DNA of 64,000 nt from Bacteroidaceae bacterium (GCA_017547385.1 JAFYPU010000010.1:62001-126000), one strand, 5' to 3'. Numbered from the stretch's first letter, positions 46,190 to 56,068 are shown. Program-made: numbers and translations. Notes: a model not told the origin generated them from the sequence alone.

Positions 46190-48382
46190 CTATCGCACAA
46201 ACAGCAGTTCGCGATACTTGGGCAGCGGCCAGAGTTCGTCTTCCACAATCAGTTCGAGCGAGTCGATGTGGCGGCGTATGGCATCGAGGAACGGGGCCAC
46301 TCTGTCGTGATAAGCAATGGCACGGGCGCGAACTTCGGCGATGCGGTTCACTTCTTTACGTGTCTCCACCATTTTCTCCACATTCTCGGCAATGAAACCG
46401 GTGTGCTTGTTGATTTTTTCAATCAGGTCGATGTTGTAGGCCGTGAGACTCTTCAGTTTCTCGGCATCGGGAAAGACAAGTTGCAACTTGTGCACGTTGT
46501 CAGCCAATTCGCTCTGATATTTCGTGGCCACGGGAATGATGTGATTCATACACAGATCGCCCAAAACGCGGCTCTCGATTTGTATTTTCTTGTAATAGGT
46601 ATCCCACTTAATTTCGTTGCGTGCCTCGAGTTCATGACGACTCATCACGTTGGTGCGCTCAAACATATTCACACTGTTCTCGTGCAAGTAGCGATCGAAA
46701 ATCAGGGGACAAGAAGTTTCACAATCCAAACCGCGCTGTTCGGCCTCGCGATGCCATTCCTCGCTATAGCCGTTACCATCGAAAAGAATGGGGCGGCAAC
46801 TGCGTATGTCCTCACGCAGCACATCGAGGATGGCACTTATCTTGCTCTCGCCACCGGCCATGAGTGCATCGACGCGTTCCTTGAAATCGGTGAGTGCTTC
46901 GGCCACAGCTGCATTGAGGGCTATCATCGCTCCGGCACAGTTGGCCATGGCACCAACGGCGCGGAACTCAAAACGGTTGCCGGTGAAAGCAAAGGGAGAG
47001 GTGCGGTTGCGATCGGTGTTGTCGATGATAAGTTCGGGGATTTGGGGGATGTCGAGCTTCACACCGTGCTTGCCTTCGAGCGTGAAGAGTTCCTCCTTGG
47101 ACGAGCGTTCGATGCGGTCCAACATCTCATTCAGCTGCGGACCGAGGAAGCCTGAGATGATGGCCGGGGGAGCTTCACCTCCGCCGAGGCGGTGTGCGTT
47201 GGTGGCACTCATGATGGAGGCTTTCAGCAAGCCGTTGTGGCGATGCACGGCCACGAGGGTCTGCACCACGAATGTGATGAAGCGAAGGTTATCTTCGGGT
47301 GTCTTTCCCGGGGAGTGCAGCAATACTCCTGCGTCTGTGGTGAGGCTCCAGTTGTTGTGCTTGCCCGAACCATTGATGCCGGCAAAGGGTTTTTCGTGCA
47401 GCAGGCAGCGAAACCCATGCTTGCGAGCCACGGTTCGCATCAGCGACATGAGCAACATGTTATGGTCAACGGCAAGGTTACACTCCTCGAAGATGGGTGC
47501 CAGCTCGAACTGGTTGGGCGCAGCCTCGTTGTGGCGCGTTTTGCAAGGGATGCCCAATTCGAGGGCTTGGATTTCGAGGTCTTTCATAAACTCTGCCACA
47601 CGTTCGGGAATGGCTCCGAAATAGTGGTCATCCATCTGCTGGTTTTTGGAAGACTCATGCCCCATCAGTGTGCGTCCGGTGAGCAAAAGGTCGGGACGCG
47701 CGGCATAAAGTCCTTCGTCCACGAGGAAGTATTCCTGCTCCCATCCCAAATTCACACGCACGCGTTTCACGTTTTCGTCGAAGAAATGTGCCACTTCCGT
47801 TGCTGCTTTGTCAATGGCAGCCAACGACTTTTTGAGCGGTGCCTTATAGTCGAGTGCCTCGCCGGTGTAAGAGATGAAAACCGTGGGTATCATGAGCGTA
47901 TCGCCGAGAATGAAGACGGGCGATGCAGGGTCCCAGGCGGAATAGCCACGCGCCTCGAAGGTGGAGCGGATGCCACCGTTGGGAAAGCTCGATGCATCGG
48001 GTTCTTGCTGCACAAGCTCTTTGCCGGAGAATTTCTCCAGCATGCCTCCCTTGCCGTCGTGTTCCACAAAGGCATCGTGCTTCTCGGCAGTTCCTTCGGT
48101 CAAAGGCTGAAACCAGTGCGTGCAGTGCGTGGCTCCCATCTCCATGGCCCAACGCTTCATGCCGCCTGCCACCTCATCAGCCACCTGCAGGGGGAGCGGT
48201 GTGCCTTGTTCGATGGAGTTGAGCAGCTGCTTGTAGGTTTCGAGAGGAAGATATTTGAACATCTTCTCGCGGTTGAAAACGTATTTAGCGAAGTAGTCCG
48301 AAGGACGCGCATCGGGCATGGTAACCTGTGTCGGGCGCTTCTTGAACGCTTCCTCCACCACCTTAAATCTGAGATTGCTCAT
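46190..48382 (-). CDS. glnN: Glutamine synthetase type III
   Basis: The 730-aa GSIII typical of Bacteroides and Prevotella makes glutamine from glutamate and ammonia in a dodecamer. Visible are RPTQVTMPDARPSDYFAKYVF, NLGWEQEYFLVD (metal Glu), GIPCKTRHNEAAPNQFELAP, ATP-side KPFAGINGSGKHNNWSL and NRTSPFAFTGNRFEFRAVG. ATG 48382 (MSNLRFKVVEEAF) is used; 60 extra upstream residues would cover the promoter. The leader contains a perfect 12-bp palindrome, so nitrogen-dependent control is plausible. Convergent with the preceding gene. Confidence 0.97.
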   Translation of the reverse strand: MSNLRFKVVEEAFKKRPTQVTMPDARPSDYFAKYVFNREKMFKYLPLETYKQLLNSIEQGTPLPLQVADEVAGGMKRWAMEMGATHCTHWFQPLTEGTAEKHDAFVEHDGKGGMLEKFSGKELVQQEPDASSFPNGGIRSTFEARGYSAWDPASPVFILGDTLMIPTVFISYTGEALDYKAPLKKSLAAIDKAATEVAHFFDENVKRVRVNLGWEQEYFLVDEGLYAARPDLLLTGRTLMGHESSKNQQMDDHYFGAIPERVAEFMKDLEIQALELGIPCKTRHNEAAPNQFELAPIFEECNLAVDHNMLLMSLMRTVARKHGFRCLLHEKPFAGINGSGKHNNWSLTTDAGVLLHSPGKTPEDNLRFITFVVQTLVAVHRHNGLLKASIMSATNAHRLGGGEAPPAIISGFLGPQLNEMLDRIERSSKEELFTLEGKHGVKLDIPQIPELIIDNTDRNRTSPFAFTGNRFEFRAVGAMANCAGAMIALNAAVAEALTDFKERVDALMAGGESKISAILDVLREDIRSCRPILFDGNGYSEEWHREAEQRGLDCETSCPLIFDRYLHENSVNMFERTNVMSRHELEARNEIKWDTYYKKIQIESRVLGDLCMNHIIPVATKYQSELADNVHKLQLVFPDAEKLKSLTAYNIDLIEKINKHTGFIAENVEKMVETRKEVNRIAEVRARAIAYHDRVAPFLDAIRRHIDSLELIVEDELWPLPKYRELLFVR

Positions 48383-48423
48383 AGCTGTCTTGTTGTTCGT
48401 TTCTCGTTTATCGGAAAGCCATC

Positions 48424-48462
48424 CGGACATGTCCGCACCGGCTTTTTCGAGCCGCAAAGATA
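48424..48462 (-). promoter_or_regulatory. -7 box of glnN and a palindromic site in its leader
   Basis: Minus-strand TATCTTTG lies at 48462-48455. Downstream of the predicted start lie GGCTCGAAAAAGCC, a small hairpin, and CGGACATGTCCG (48424-48435), a perfect 12-bp palindrome that could be an operator. The -33 TTG is missing. The rest of the 418-nt gap to 48800 holds the repeat at 48617 and the terminator at 48727. Confidence 0.5.
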
Positions 48463-48616
48463 GGGCAAATATGCGGGATGCGCACGGAGAGGCTGGCAAA
48501 ATCGCACCAAGTTGTGCTGCAAGGGTGCCAAAAAGACACTCGCACCGCACAGAAATCGACATGCACCATCCCGAAAACAGAGTGTGGGATGGGCTGAAAT
48601 CGGACAGGCGTTTCAG

Positions 48617-48684
48617 AAAAAGTGGCAGGCCTTGCCACTAAAGTGGTAAGCACTGCCACAAAAGTGGCAAGGCCTGCCACTTTT
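48617..48684. repeat. Long palindrome with GTGGCA units
   Basis: AAAAGTGGCAGGCCTTGCCAC at the left is inverted at the right, and a third unit (AGTGGTAAGCACTGCCAC) lies in the centre. The architecture (outer inverted arms plus a central unit) copies that of the GCAGTGCTTG family, but the sequence is different. Confidence 0.8.
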
Positions 48685-48726
48685 CGCGCAAAGGGAGGAG
48701 AAACATTTGTTTTGCCCACAGAAAAT

Positions 48727-48768
48727 CCCTCACGCGCGTACCTTTTATATAATACGCGCGTGAGGGAT
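48727..48768 (-). terminator. Terminator of the DUF308 gene
   Basis: TCCCTCACGCGCGTA pairs perfectly with TACGCGCGTGAGGGA around a 12-nt AT-rich loop; on the minus strand TTTTC follows. Confidence 0.75.
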
Positions 48769-48800
48769 GCCCAAGTGCTTTCTCCCGAAAGAAGCAGGGA

Positions 48801-49400
48801 TTAGAGATTTTCCACCGGCACTGACAAACTTTGTGCCTCGGCTTCAGCCTTTTGCGCCTTGAGAAGACGGCGATGGTGAAGGTAAAGCAGCAGCGTGAAC
48901 CACAATTCCATAAGTCCATAGAACAACGCAGCCACGCCGATGATGAGGAAAGGCATCGCCGCCGTCATCTCCGGGAAAAGCAGCACATAGAGGCCGGCCA
49001 ACAGCACAGCCACGGGAGCTACGAACCACCACCACGAAAGATTGACACCGGCACGCCGGGCCGTGAAAAGCGAATACATTTGCAAAAAGGACACCAGCAG
49101 CAAACAGGCGGCAAGGAGATACATCAACGCCACCACAAAGCTCTCGGGAAAGAGCAGCAGGATGACACCCATCAGAATGCTTCCCACACTTGCCACCGGC
49201 GAGAGCAGCGTTCCGCGACTTGCGGCATCACGCATCCACCAAGCCAACAGCCCCACAGCACCGGGGACCACAAAAACCACGCCGCAAGCCATGACCAGCC
49301 ACTGTGGCATTTGGTGAGCCACACTCACCAGCAAGCCGCCTATCACCAGCGCACTCAAAGCACGCAACAGCGCACCGCGAATTTCAGTCTTCATAATCAT
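48801..49400 (-). CDS. DUF308/HdeD-like membrane protein
   Basis: A 199-aa integral membrane protein with about six helices and a short hydrophilic C-terminus rich in Lys/Ala/Glu. The pattern LVIGGLLVSVAHQMPQWLV, SILMGVILLLFPESFVVALM and LLAGLYVLLFPEMTAAMPFL (helix pairs with a central FPE) is that of the HdeD/DUF308 family, which is linked to acid resistance in enterics but mostly uncharacterised. ATG 49394 is an alternative start. Divergent from ilvD. Confidence 0.8.
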   Translation of the reverse strand: MIMKTEIRGALLRALSALVIGGLLVSVAHQMPQWLVMACGVVFVVPGAVGLLAWWMRDAASRGTLLSPVASVGSILMGVILLLFPESFVVALMYLLAACLLLVSFLQMYSLFTARRAGVNLSWWWFVAPVAVLLAGLYVLLFPEMTAAMPFLIIGVAALFYGLMELWFTLLLYLHHRRLLKAQKAEAEAQSLSVPVENL

Positions 49401-49635
49401 TGTTGTTTATACCGTTCATGTTATCAGTCTCTGTGGCGAAGGTAATACTTAAAAGCCAATCACCCCTGCACAAAGTACTCTTTTTGCATCTTTTCACCGT
49501 CAACAAATCGTCAAGAAGCACTCACAAGGCGACGAAAAGGACATCGAAACCTACTAAAGCCATCACAAAAGTGCCATCTCGCAACGCGAAAATCAACAAA
49601 TGACAAGCACAAACGGCTTTTTCCTGTCATAATGT

Positions 49636-49665
49636 TTGCAGATACACTATTATTAAATACATTTG
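49636..49665 (+). promoter_or_regulatory. Promoter of the ilv operon
   Basis: TTG at 49636-49638 and TACATTTG at 49658-49665 have a 19-nt spacer. The predicted leader is about 37 nt, too short for a branched-chain attenuator peptide. Nothing else is recognised in the 308-nt divergent gap. Confidence 0.7.
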
Positions 49666-49708
49666 CACCTCATTAACACAAAAACTTGTTTCTAAAAAAA
49701 ACAACCTT

Positions 49709-51511
49709 ATGAAGATAAAACTCCGCAGCGCATTCAGCACCGAGGGTCGTCGTATGGCAGGCGCCCGCGCCCTATGGGTGGCCAACGGCATGAAGCGCGA
49801 ACATTTCGGAAAACCCATCATAGCCATTGCCAATTCGTTCACACAATTCGTCCCGGGGCACACGCATCTGCACGAAGCCGGCCAATTGGTGAAACAAGAG
49901 ATTGAGAAATTGGGCTGCTACGCTGCCGAATTCAACACCATCGCCATCGATGATGGTATTGCCATGGGGCACGACGGCATGCTGTATTCATTGCCTTCAC
50001 GCGACCTGATTGCAGATTCGGTGGAGTATATGGTAAATGCGCACAAGGCCGACGCCCTCGTGTGCATATCGAATTGCGACAAGATAACCCCCGGAATGTT
50101 GATGGCCGCCATGCGTCTGAACATTCCCACAGTGTTTGTGAGCGGCGGTCCCATGGAAGCCGGCCGATGGAAAGGTGAGAACATCGACCTGGTGTCGGCC
50201 ATGGTGAAAGGTGCGGATACCACGGTGAGCGATGCCGACTTGACAGAAATCGAAAGCCGCGCCTGCCCCGGATGCGGTTCGTGCTCGGGCATGTTCACCG
50301 CCAACTCGATGAATTGTCTCACCGAGGCACTCGGACTTTCGCTCCCCGGCAACGGAACCATTGTGGCCACACACGAAAATCGCACACAGCTGTTTCGCGA
50401 TGCTGCCGCACTGATTGTGAAAAACGCACTGCGCCACTATGAAGAAGGCGACATGCGTGTGTTGCCGCGCAGCATCGCTTCGCGAGAAGCCTTCCTCAAT
50501 GCCATGACATTGGACATCGCAATGGGCGGCAGCACCAACACCGTGTTGCACCTGCTGGCCGTGGCGCAAGAAGCCGGAACAGCTTTCTGCATGGCCGACA
50601 TCGACGCTCTGAGCCGCCGCGTGCCCTGTCTGTGCAAACTCTCTCCCAACACACAGAAATTCTCCGTGCAGGAATGCAATCGTGCCGGCGGTGTGCTGGG
50701 AATTATGGGCGAACTGGCCAAAGCCAACCTGCTGCACCCCGACACTCCGCGTGTGGACGGCATGACATTGGGAGAAGCTTTGCAACATTATAACATCACC
50801 GAAGGGCAACCCACACCCGATGCCGAACGCATCTATCGCAGCGCACCGGGTGGCAAGTTCTCCACAAAGATGGGCAGCCAGTCTGCCCAATGGTCGGAAC
50901 TGGACACCGACCGCGCTGAAGGCTGCATTCGCGATGTGGCACACGCCTACTCGGCCGACGGCGGCCTGGCCGTGCTTTTCGGCAACATAGCCCAAGATGG
51001 TTGCGTGGTAAAAACGGCAGGTGTTGACCCCGACATTCTGCACTTCAGCGGCCCGGCTCGCGTGTTTGACTCGCAAGACGAAGCCTGCGAAGGCATCCTG
51101 AACGGCAAGGTGCAGGCCGGCGACGTGGTGGTCATCACACACGAAGGTCCGAAGGGAGGTCCCGGCATGCAGGAAATGCTCTACCCCACTTCTTACATCA
51201 AGAGCCGCCACCTGGGCAAGGCTTGTGCCCTCATCACCGACGGCCGCTTCAGTGGTGGCACCTCAGGGTTGAGCATCGGGCACATCAGTCCGGAAGCTGC
51301 GGCCGGCGGCAACATCGGAAAAATCGTGGATGGCGACATCATCGAAATAGACATCCCTAACCGCAGCATCAATGTGCAATTATCTGCCGACGAACTGGCG
51401 GCACGCCCCATGCGCCCCGTGAAACGGCAACGCACCGTGTCGAAAGCACTGCGGGCTTATGCCTCCATGGTAAGCAGTGCCGACAAGGGAGGAGTGCGCA
51501 TCGTGGAATAG
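49709..51511 (+). CDS. ilvD: Dihydroxy-acid dehydratase
   Basis: The 600-aa iron-sulfur enzyme converts dihydroxyvalerate and dihydroxymethylvalerate to the keto acids of valine and isoleucine. Cluster cysteines lie in [10 protein letters not shown] and [52 protein letters not shown] and [22 protein letters not shown] are also typical. It is the first gene of the ilvD-B-N-thioesterase-C cluster. Confidence 0.97.
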   Translation: MKIKLRSAFSTEGRRMAGARALWVANGMKREHFGKPIIAIANSFTQFVPGHTHLHEAGQLVKQEIEKLGCYAAEFNTIAIDDGIAMGHDGMLYSLPSRDLIADSVEYMVNAHKADALVCISNCDKITPGMLMAAMRLNIPTVFVSGGPMEAGRWKGENIDLVSAMVKGADTTVSDADLTEIESRACPGCGSCSGMFTANSMNCLTEALGLSLPGNGTIVATHENRTQLFRDAAALIVKNALRHYEEGDMRVLPRSIASREAFLNAMTLDIAMGGSTNTVLHLLAVAQEAGTAFCMADIDALSRRVPCLCKLSPNTQKFSVQECNRAGGVLGIMGELAKANLLHPDTPRVDGMTLGEALQHYNITEGQPTPDAERIYRSAPGGKFSTKMGSQSAQWSELDTDRAEGCIRDVAHAYSADGGLAVLFGNIAQDGCVVKTAGVDPDILHFSGPARVFDSQDEACEGILNGKVQAGDVVVITHEGPKGGPGMQEMLYPTSYIKSRHLGKACALITDGRFSGGTSGLSIGHISPEAAAGGNIGKIVDGDIIEIDIPNRSINVQLSADELAARPMRPVKRQRTVSKALRAYASMVSSADKGGVRIVE

Positions 51512-51547
51512 CTTCACACTCCCGAGAAACGCTCGCCCAAAGGCTGC

Positions 51548-51615
51548 AAATCTGCAGTGCTCGCAGAATTTTCCGCAGTGCTTGCAGAAATATCTAAACG
51601 CCTTGCAGGAATTTC
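51548..51615. repeat. Modular palindromic intergenic repeat, copy 8
   Basis: AAATCTGCAGTGCTCGCAGA, then GCAGTGCTTGCAG, then TCTAAACGCCTTGCAGGAAT. Mixed arm types again. It lies inside the ilv cluster between ilvD and ilvB, the only copy found inside an apparent operon. Confidence 0.75.
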
Positions 51616-51672
51616 CTCATTGCGTTCATCATTTTTCATACATCAAACAGCAAATACAACCAAACACTCTAT

Positions 51673-53397
51673 ATGGAACAACCAACACTCACCGGTGCCC
51701 AAATCCTGATGCAATCGCTTGTGGACGAAGGTGTGGAAACCCTCTTCGGTTATCCCGGAGGTGCCATCATGCCCGTGTATGATGCCCTCTACGACTACCG
51801 CGACCGCTTGAACCATGTGCTAGTGCGCCACGAACAAGGGGCAGCCCATGCTGCCGAGGGTTATGCCCGTGCCAGCGGACGTGTGGGCGTGTGCCTCGTC
51901 ACAAGCGGCCCCGGAGCCACCAACACCATCACAGGCATTGCCGATGCCATGATGGACAGCACGCCCATCGTTGTCATCACCGGACAAGTGCCGGCGCAGA
52001 TGCTGGGCACAGATGCCTTTCAGGAGTGCGACGTAGTGGACATCACACAACCCATTTGCAAATGGGCTTACCAAATACGCTCTGCCGAAGACGTGGCATG
52101 GGCCGTGAGCCGCGCATTCTATATAGCCCGAAGCGGCCGCCCCGGCCCCGTGGTGCTCGATTTCGCCAAGAACGCCCAAGTGGGTCGCGCTGTTTACCAA
52201 CCCGCTCAGATTGACTTCATCCGCAGTTACATCCCCGTGCCGAAAACCGACAAAATGTCGGTGGTTCAGGCGGCTGCCATGATTAACGAGGCGCAACGCC
52301 CCTTGGTGCTCGTGGGACAGGGCGTGGAACTGGGAGATGCCTGCGAGGAGCTTCGCGCTTTCATCGAGAAAGCCGACATCCCGGCCGGCTGCACCCTGCT
52401 CGGCCTTTCGGCTTTGCCCTCAGACCATCCCCTCAACGTGGGAATGCTCGGTATGCACGGCAATTTGGCCCCCAACAAACAGACACAGCAGTGCGACCTG
52501 CTCATTGCCGTGGGCATGCGTTTTGATGACCGCATCACGGGAAAACTCGAAACTTACGCCAAACAAGCACGCAAGATTCATTTTGACATAGATCCCTCGG
52601 AAATCAACAAAAACGTAACGGTGGATGTGGCCGTTTTGGGCGACTGCAAAGAGACATTGGTGTCCGTAACCGAATTGTTGAAGCCGGCAGAGCACAAAGC
52701 TTGGCGCAAAACTTTCGAGCCTTACGCCGAGGAAGAAACACGCGTGGTCATCGAACCACAGATACACCCGACCGAAGGCCCTCTGCGCATGGGAGAAGTG
52801 GCACGGCGTGTTTCGGAACTGGCCGAGCACAAAGCCATCCTCGTTACCGACGTGGGACAAAACCAAATGCTCTCCGCACGCTATTTCAAATACACCCAAA
52901 AGCGCAGCATCATCACCTCGGGCGGTATGGGCACCATGGGTTTCGGTCTGCCGGCAGCCATCGGAGCCACTTTCGGCGCGCCCAATCGCCCCGTGTGCCT
53001 GTGTATCGGCGATGGTGGTTTCCAGATGACCATCGAAGAACTTGGCACCATCATGGAACAAGGAGCACCCGTCAAGATAATCCTGCTCAATAATCATTAC
53101 TTGGGCAACGTGCGCCAATGGCAACAGTTGTTTTTCCAACGTCGCTATTCGTTCACTCCGATGCTCAACCCCGATTACGAACTCATTGCGAAGGCCTACA
53201 ACATTCCCGTCTGCACGGTTACGGAACGCAACGAACTGGATCAGGCCATCAGCGAAATGCTCGCCACCCCCGGCCCCTATTTGCTGCAAGTGGCTGTGAT
53301 GGAAGAAGACAACGTGCTGCCCATGTGCTGCCCCGGCAGCAATGTGGACGACATGCTGTTGGGAATCACAGACGAGCAACCCGAAGCTGTGGGATAA
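51673..53397 (+). CDS. ilvB: Acetolactate synthase large subunit
   Basis: The 574-aa ThDP enzyme condenses pyruvate with pyruvate or ketobutyrate. The catalytic Glu is Glu54 in VRHEQGAAHAAEGYARA. VTSGPGATNTITGIADA, the FAD region GMLGMHG and the ThDP motif GDGGFQMT...NNHYLGNVRQW are complete. The C-terminus MCCPGSNVDDML is as in biosynthetic AHAS. The gap to ilvN is 54 nt. Confidence 0.97.
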   Translation: MEQPTLTGAQILMQSLVDEGVETLFGYPGGAIMPVYDALYDYRDRLNHVLVRHEQGAAHAAEGYARASGRVGVCLVTSGPGATNTITGIADAMMDSTPIVVITGQVPAQMLGTDAFQECDVVDITQPICKWAYQIRSAEDVAWAVSRAFYIARSGRPGPVVLDFAKNAQVGRAVYQPAQIDFIRSYIPVPKTDKMSVVQAAAMINEAQRPLVLVGQGVELGDACEELRAFIEKADIPAGCTLLGLSALPSDHPLNVGMLGMHGNLAPNKQTQQCDLLIAVGMRFDDRITGKLETYAKQARKIHFDIDPSEINKNVTVDVAVLGDCKETLVSVTELLKPAEHKAWRKTFEPYAEEETRVVIEPQIHPTEGPLRMGEVARRVSELAEHKAILVTDVGQNQMLSARYFKYTQKRSIITSGGMGTMGFGLPAAIGATFGAPNRPVCLCIGDGGFQMTIEELGTIMEQGAPVKIILLNNHYLGNVRQWQQLFFQRRYSFTPMLNPDYELIAKAYNIPVCTVTERNELDQAISEMLATPGPYLLQVAVMEEDNVLPMCCPGSNVDDMLLGITDEQPEAVG

Positions 53398-53451
53398 GTT
53401 TTCGCAAGCGTCCAAGCACACAACCCAACCACAAAAGTCAGTCAGCACATC

Positions 53452-54000
53452 ATGCAACAGACACTCTACACACTCATCATATTCTCCGAAAATCTGGCCG
53501 GTGTACTCAACCAAATCACCAACGTGTTCACACGTCGCCAGCTCAACATCGAGAGTCTCAACGTTTCGGCCTCAGGCATTGAGAAAGTGCACCGATACAC
53601 CATCACTTGCTATAGCGATGAGGCCACGATACGCACGGTTACGAAACAAATCGAGAAAAAAATCGACGTGCTACAGGCACAATACTTCACAGGAAAGGAA
53701 ATTTTTGTCATGGAGCAGGCCCTCTACAAAATTGCAACGGCCAAACTCCTGGAGAACAAGAACATTTCCAAGGCCATCCGTCTGCATGAAGGAAAAATCG
53801 TGGAAGTTAATCCCACCTACAGTATTGTGTGCAAAGAAGGCATGCCCGAGGAAGTGTTGGAGCTTTATCGCAAGCTCAAACAGCACGACTGTCTTCTGCA
53901 ATACGTGAGTAGCGGAACCATCGCCGTAACCAAGAGTCATCGCGAACGCCTGAGCGAGTTTCTGGAACTGCGCGAAGAGGAATACCGACTCACGCACTGA
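53452..54000 (+). CDS. ilvN: Acetolactate synthase small (regulatory) subunit
   Basis: A 182-aa subunit that activates IlvB and carries the valine-binding ACT domain: TLIIFSENLAGVLNQITNVFTRRQLNIESLN is the ACT core with the Asn and Gly of the effector site. The C-terminal part (residues 85-182) is the IlvN_C-type domain. The name ilvH would fit equally well. Confidence 0.95.
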   Translation: MQQTLYTLIIFSENLAGVLNQITNVFTRRQLNIESLNVSASGIEKVHRYTITCYSDEATIRTVTKQIEKKIDVLQAQYFTGKEIFVMEQALYKIATAKLLENKNISKAIRLHEGKIVEVNPTYSIVCKEGMPEEVLELYRKLKQHDCLLQYVSSGTIAVTKSHRERLSEFLELREEEYRLTH

Positions 54001-54033
54001 AAAACTTTTTCCCACTCAAAAAAAAACAAAAAC

Positions 54034-54774
54034 ATGTCAGAACAAATCGGAAAATATCCTTTCATCGTTGAACCTTTCAGCGAGGATTTCGCCGGTCGTC
54101 TGTCGTGGCGTTTTCTGGGCAATCATCTCTTGCGTTGCGCCAGTCTGCACGCCGGGAGTCGTGGCTTCGGTTACGACCAGGTGAATGCCCATCGTCATGC
54201 ATGGGTGTTGTCGCGCCTCGTGGTGGAAATGGAACAAATGCCATGCACGGGCCAACATTACACCGTTGAGACATGGGTATCGAAAATCTATCGCCAATTC
54301 ACCGACCGCTTGTTTGCCATCACAGCCAATGATGGCAGCGTATTCGGTTATGCTCACAGCATTTGGGCGCTCATCGACATAGAATCACGCCAACCCATCG
54401 ACCTCACCGCCCTGCCTGCCGGAGGATTTGCGGAAGCCGTTAGCGAACGTGAAGTACCCATCAAAGGAGCCGGACGAGTGCGCATCAAAAGCACCGAACC
54501 GCAAAGCCGACATACCGCCTGCTATAGCGACCTCGACATCAACGGGCACGTCAACTCCATCCGCTACATAGAAATGGTGCTCGACCTTTTCGGAAAAGAG
54601 ATACATGCCGAAGGAAAAACCGTCAAGCGCGTCGAAATGGCCTATTGTGCCGAAAGCTACATGGGAGAAACACTTCTGCTCTTTGCCGACCCAAGTGATG
54701 ACGGACGTCAACAAGTGGAGATACGCAAGGAAAGCGGCGAAGTGGTGGTGAAAGCCGCTGTCGAACTTCGCTAA
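54034..54774 (+). CDS. Acyl-ACP thioesterase
   Basis: A 246-aa double hot-dog protein of the FatA/FatB-like bacterial family that releases fatty acids from ACP. The first hot dog covers residues 1-125 (RHAWVLSRLVVEMEQMPC, YTVETWVSKIY). The second has the catalytic Asn-x-His in DLDINGHVNSIRYIEMVLDL. Its place between ilvN and ilvC, at 33 and 63 nt, suggests co-expression with branched-chain amino acid synthesis. Branched acyl chains, which derive from the same keto acids, are a possible but unproved substrate. Confidence 0.9.
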   Translation: MSEQIGKYPFIVEPFSEDFAGRLSWRFLGNHLLRCASLHAGSRGFGYDQVNAHRHAWVLSRLVVEMEQMPCTGQHYTVETWVSKIYRQFTDRLFAITANDGSVFGYAHSIWALIDIESRQPIDLTALPAGGFAEAVSEREVPIKGAGRVRIKSTEPQSRHTACYSDLDINGHVNSIRYIEMVLDLFGKEIHAEGKTVKRVEMAYCAESYMGETLLLFADPSDDGRQQVEIRKESGEVVVKAAVELR

Positions 54775-54837
54775 TCATGCTCCCCTCTCCTATTCCCAAA
54801 GACAAACATTCAAACAACTTAATAAAATCATAGCATT

Positions 54838-55881
54838 ATGGCAAAAATGAATTTTGGCGGTGTTATCGAAGAAGTGATGACCCGCGAAGAATTTCCCCTC
54901 GAAAAGGCACGCGAAGTGCTCAAGGATGAAACAATCGCCGTTCTCGGTTACGGCGTTCAAGGTCCCGGACAAGCTTGCAACCTTCGCGACAACGGATTTA
55001 ATGTCATCGTAGGCCAACGCCCCGGAAAGACTTACGACAAGGCCGTAGCCGATGGCTGGATTCCCGGCGAAACGCTTTTCTCTTTGGAAGAAGCTGCCGA
55101 ACGAGGCACCATCGTGTGCATGCTGCTCAGCGATGCAGCCCAAATGCAGGTTTGGCCCACTGTGAAACCCTATCTCACAGCCGGAAAAACCCTCTACTTC
55201 TCTCACGGTTTCGCCATCAACTGGAGCGATCGCACCGGCGTTGTTCCCCCTGCCGACATCGATGTTATCATGGTTGCCCCCAAGGGTAGCGGCACCTCAC
55301 TGCGCACCATGTTCCTCGAAGGTCGCGGCCTCAACTCTTCATACGCTGTTCATCAGGATGTGAGCGGCAATGCCACAAACAAAGCCATCGCTTTCGGTGT
55401 TGGTATCGGCTCGGGCTATCTCTTTGAGACCACTTTCAAGCGCGAAGCCACCAGCGACCTCACCGGCGAGCGCGGTTCGCTGATGGGAGCTATCCAGGGC
55501 TTGTTGCTGGCTCAGTATGAGGTGCTCCGCGAAAACGGACACACACCTTCCGAAGCCTTCAACGAAACTGTGGAAGAACTCACACAAAGCCTCATGCCCC
55601 TCTTCGCAAAGAATGGTATGGACTGGATGTATGCCAACTGCTCTACCACAGCTCAGCGCGGTGCCCTCGACTGGATGGGTCCCTTCCACGATGCCATCAA
55701 GCCTGTGGTACAACAACTCTACCAAAGTGTTGTTACCGGCAACGAAGCACAAATTTCTATCGACAGCAACTCACAACCCGATTATCGCGTGAAGCTCGAA
55801 GCCGAGCTGAAGGCGTTGCGCGAAAGTGAGATGTGGCGCACCGGCGAAGTGGTTCGTCGTCTGCGTCCTGAGAACGACTAA
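54838..55881 (+). CDS. ilvC: Ketol-acid reductoisomerase
   Basis: The 347-aa class I KARI isomerises and reduces acetolactate. The nucleotide site is VLGYGVQGPGQACNLRDNG followed by VGQRPGKTYDKA, the Bacteroidetes version in which the Arg/Ser pattern of the phosphate loop differs from enterics. The metal site is in the C-terminal knotted domain (ERGSLMGAIQGLLLAQYEVL, AFNETVEELTQSL). It is the last gene of the cluster, with a strong terminator. Confidence 0.96.
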   Translation: MAKMNFGGVIEEVMTREEFPLEKAREVLKDETIAVLGYGVQGPGQACNLRDNGFNVIVGQRPGKTYDKAVADGWIPGETLFSLEEAAERGTIVCMLLSDAAQMQVWPTVKPYLTAGKTLYFSHGFAINWSDRTGVVPPADIDVIMVAPKGSGTSLRTMFLEGRGLNSSYAVHQDVSGNATNKAIAFGVGIGSGYLFETTFKREATSDLTGERGSLMGAIQGLLLAQYEVLRENGHTPSEAFNETVEELTQSLMPLFAKNGMDWMYANCSTTAQRGALDWMGPFHDAIKPVVQQLYQSVVTGNEAQISIDSNSQPDYRVKLEAELKALRESEMWRTGEVVRRLRPEND

Positions 55882-55901
55882 TTTCTGCAACAGCATTTAT
55901 A

Positions 55902-55946
55902 AAAACAGCGGCCGAGCTTTCAGGTGAAAGCTCGGCCGCTGTTTTA
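55902..55946 (+). terminator. Intrinsic terminator after ilvC
   Basis: AAACAGCGGCCGAGCTTTCA and its perfect inverse enclose a short loop; a TTTTA end follows. Confidence 0.9.
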
Positions 55947-56000
55947 TGTCATTAAGGAACGCGGTTTTCCAGACTGCAATAAGAAAATAAACAAGATTAA

Positions 56001-56039
56001 GGGCCGTACACTCATCTCCTAACAGCGAGTGCACGGCCC
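56001..56039 (-). terminator. Hairpin downstream of galE
   Basis: GGGCCGT-CACTC pairs with GAGTG-ACGGCCC (one mismatch) around a 12-nt loop. On the minus strand it is followed by an AT-rich stretch without a long T run, so it is a moderate terminator. Confidence 0.6.
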
Positions 56040-56068
56040 AACCTTTGTTATTTCAAAAAGCCCTGCGG

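Noticed and set aside
46145-48463. Two long plus-strand open frames opposite glnN
   Set aside because: Antisense shadows of a 730-aa glutamine synthetase III with all family motifs; no start context or domain supports them.
49400-49603. Leader peptide for attenuation of the ilv operon
   Set aside because: The small frame lies upstream of the promoter at 49636-49665 and is not especially rich in Ile, Leu or Val codons.
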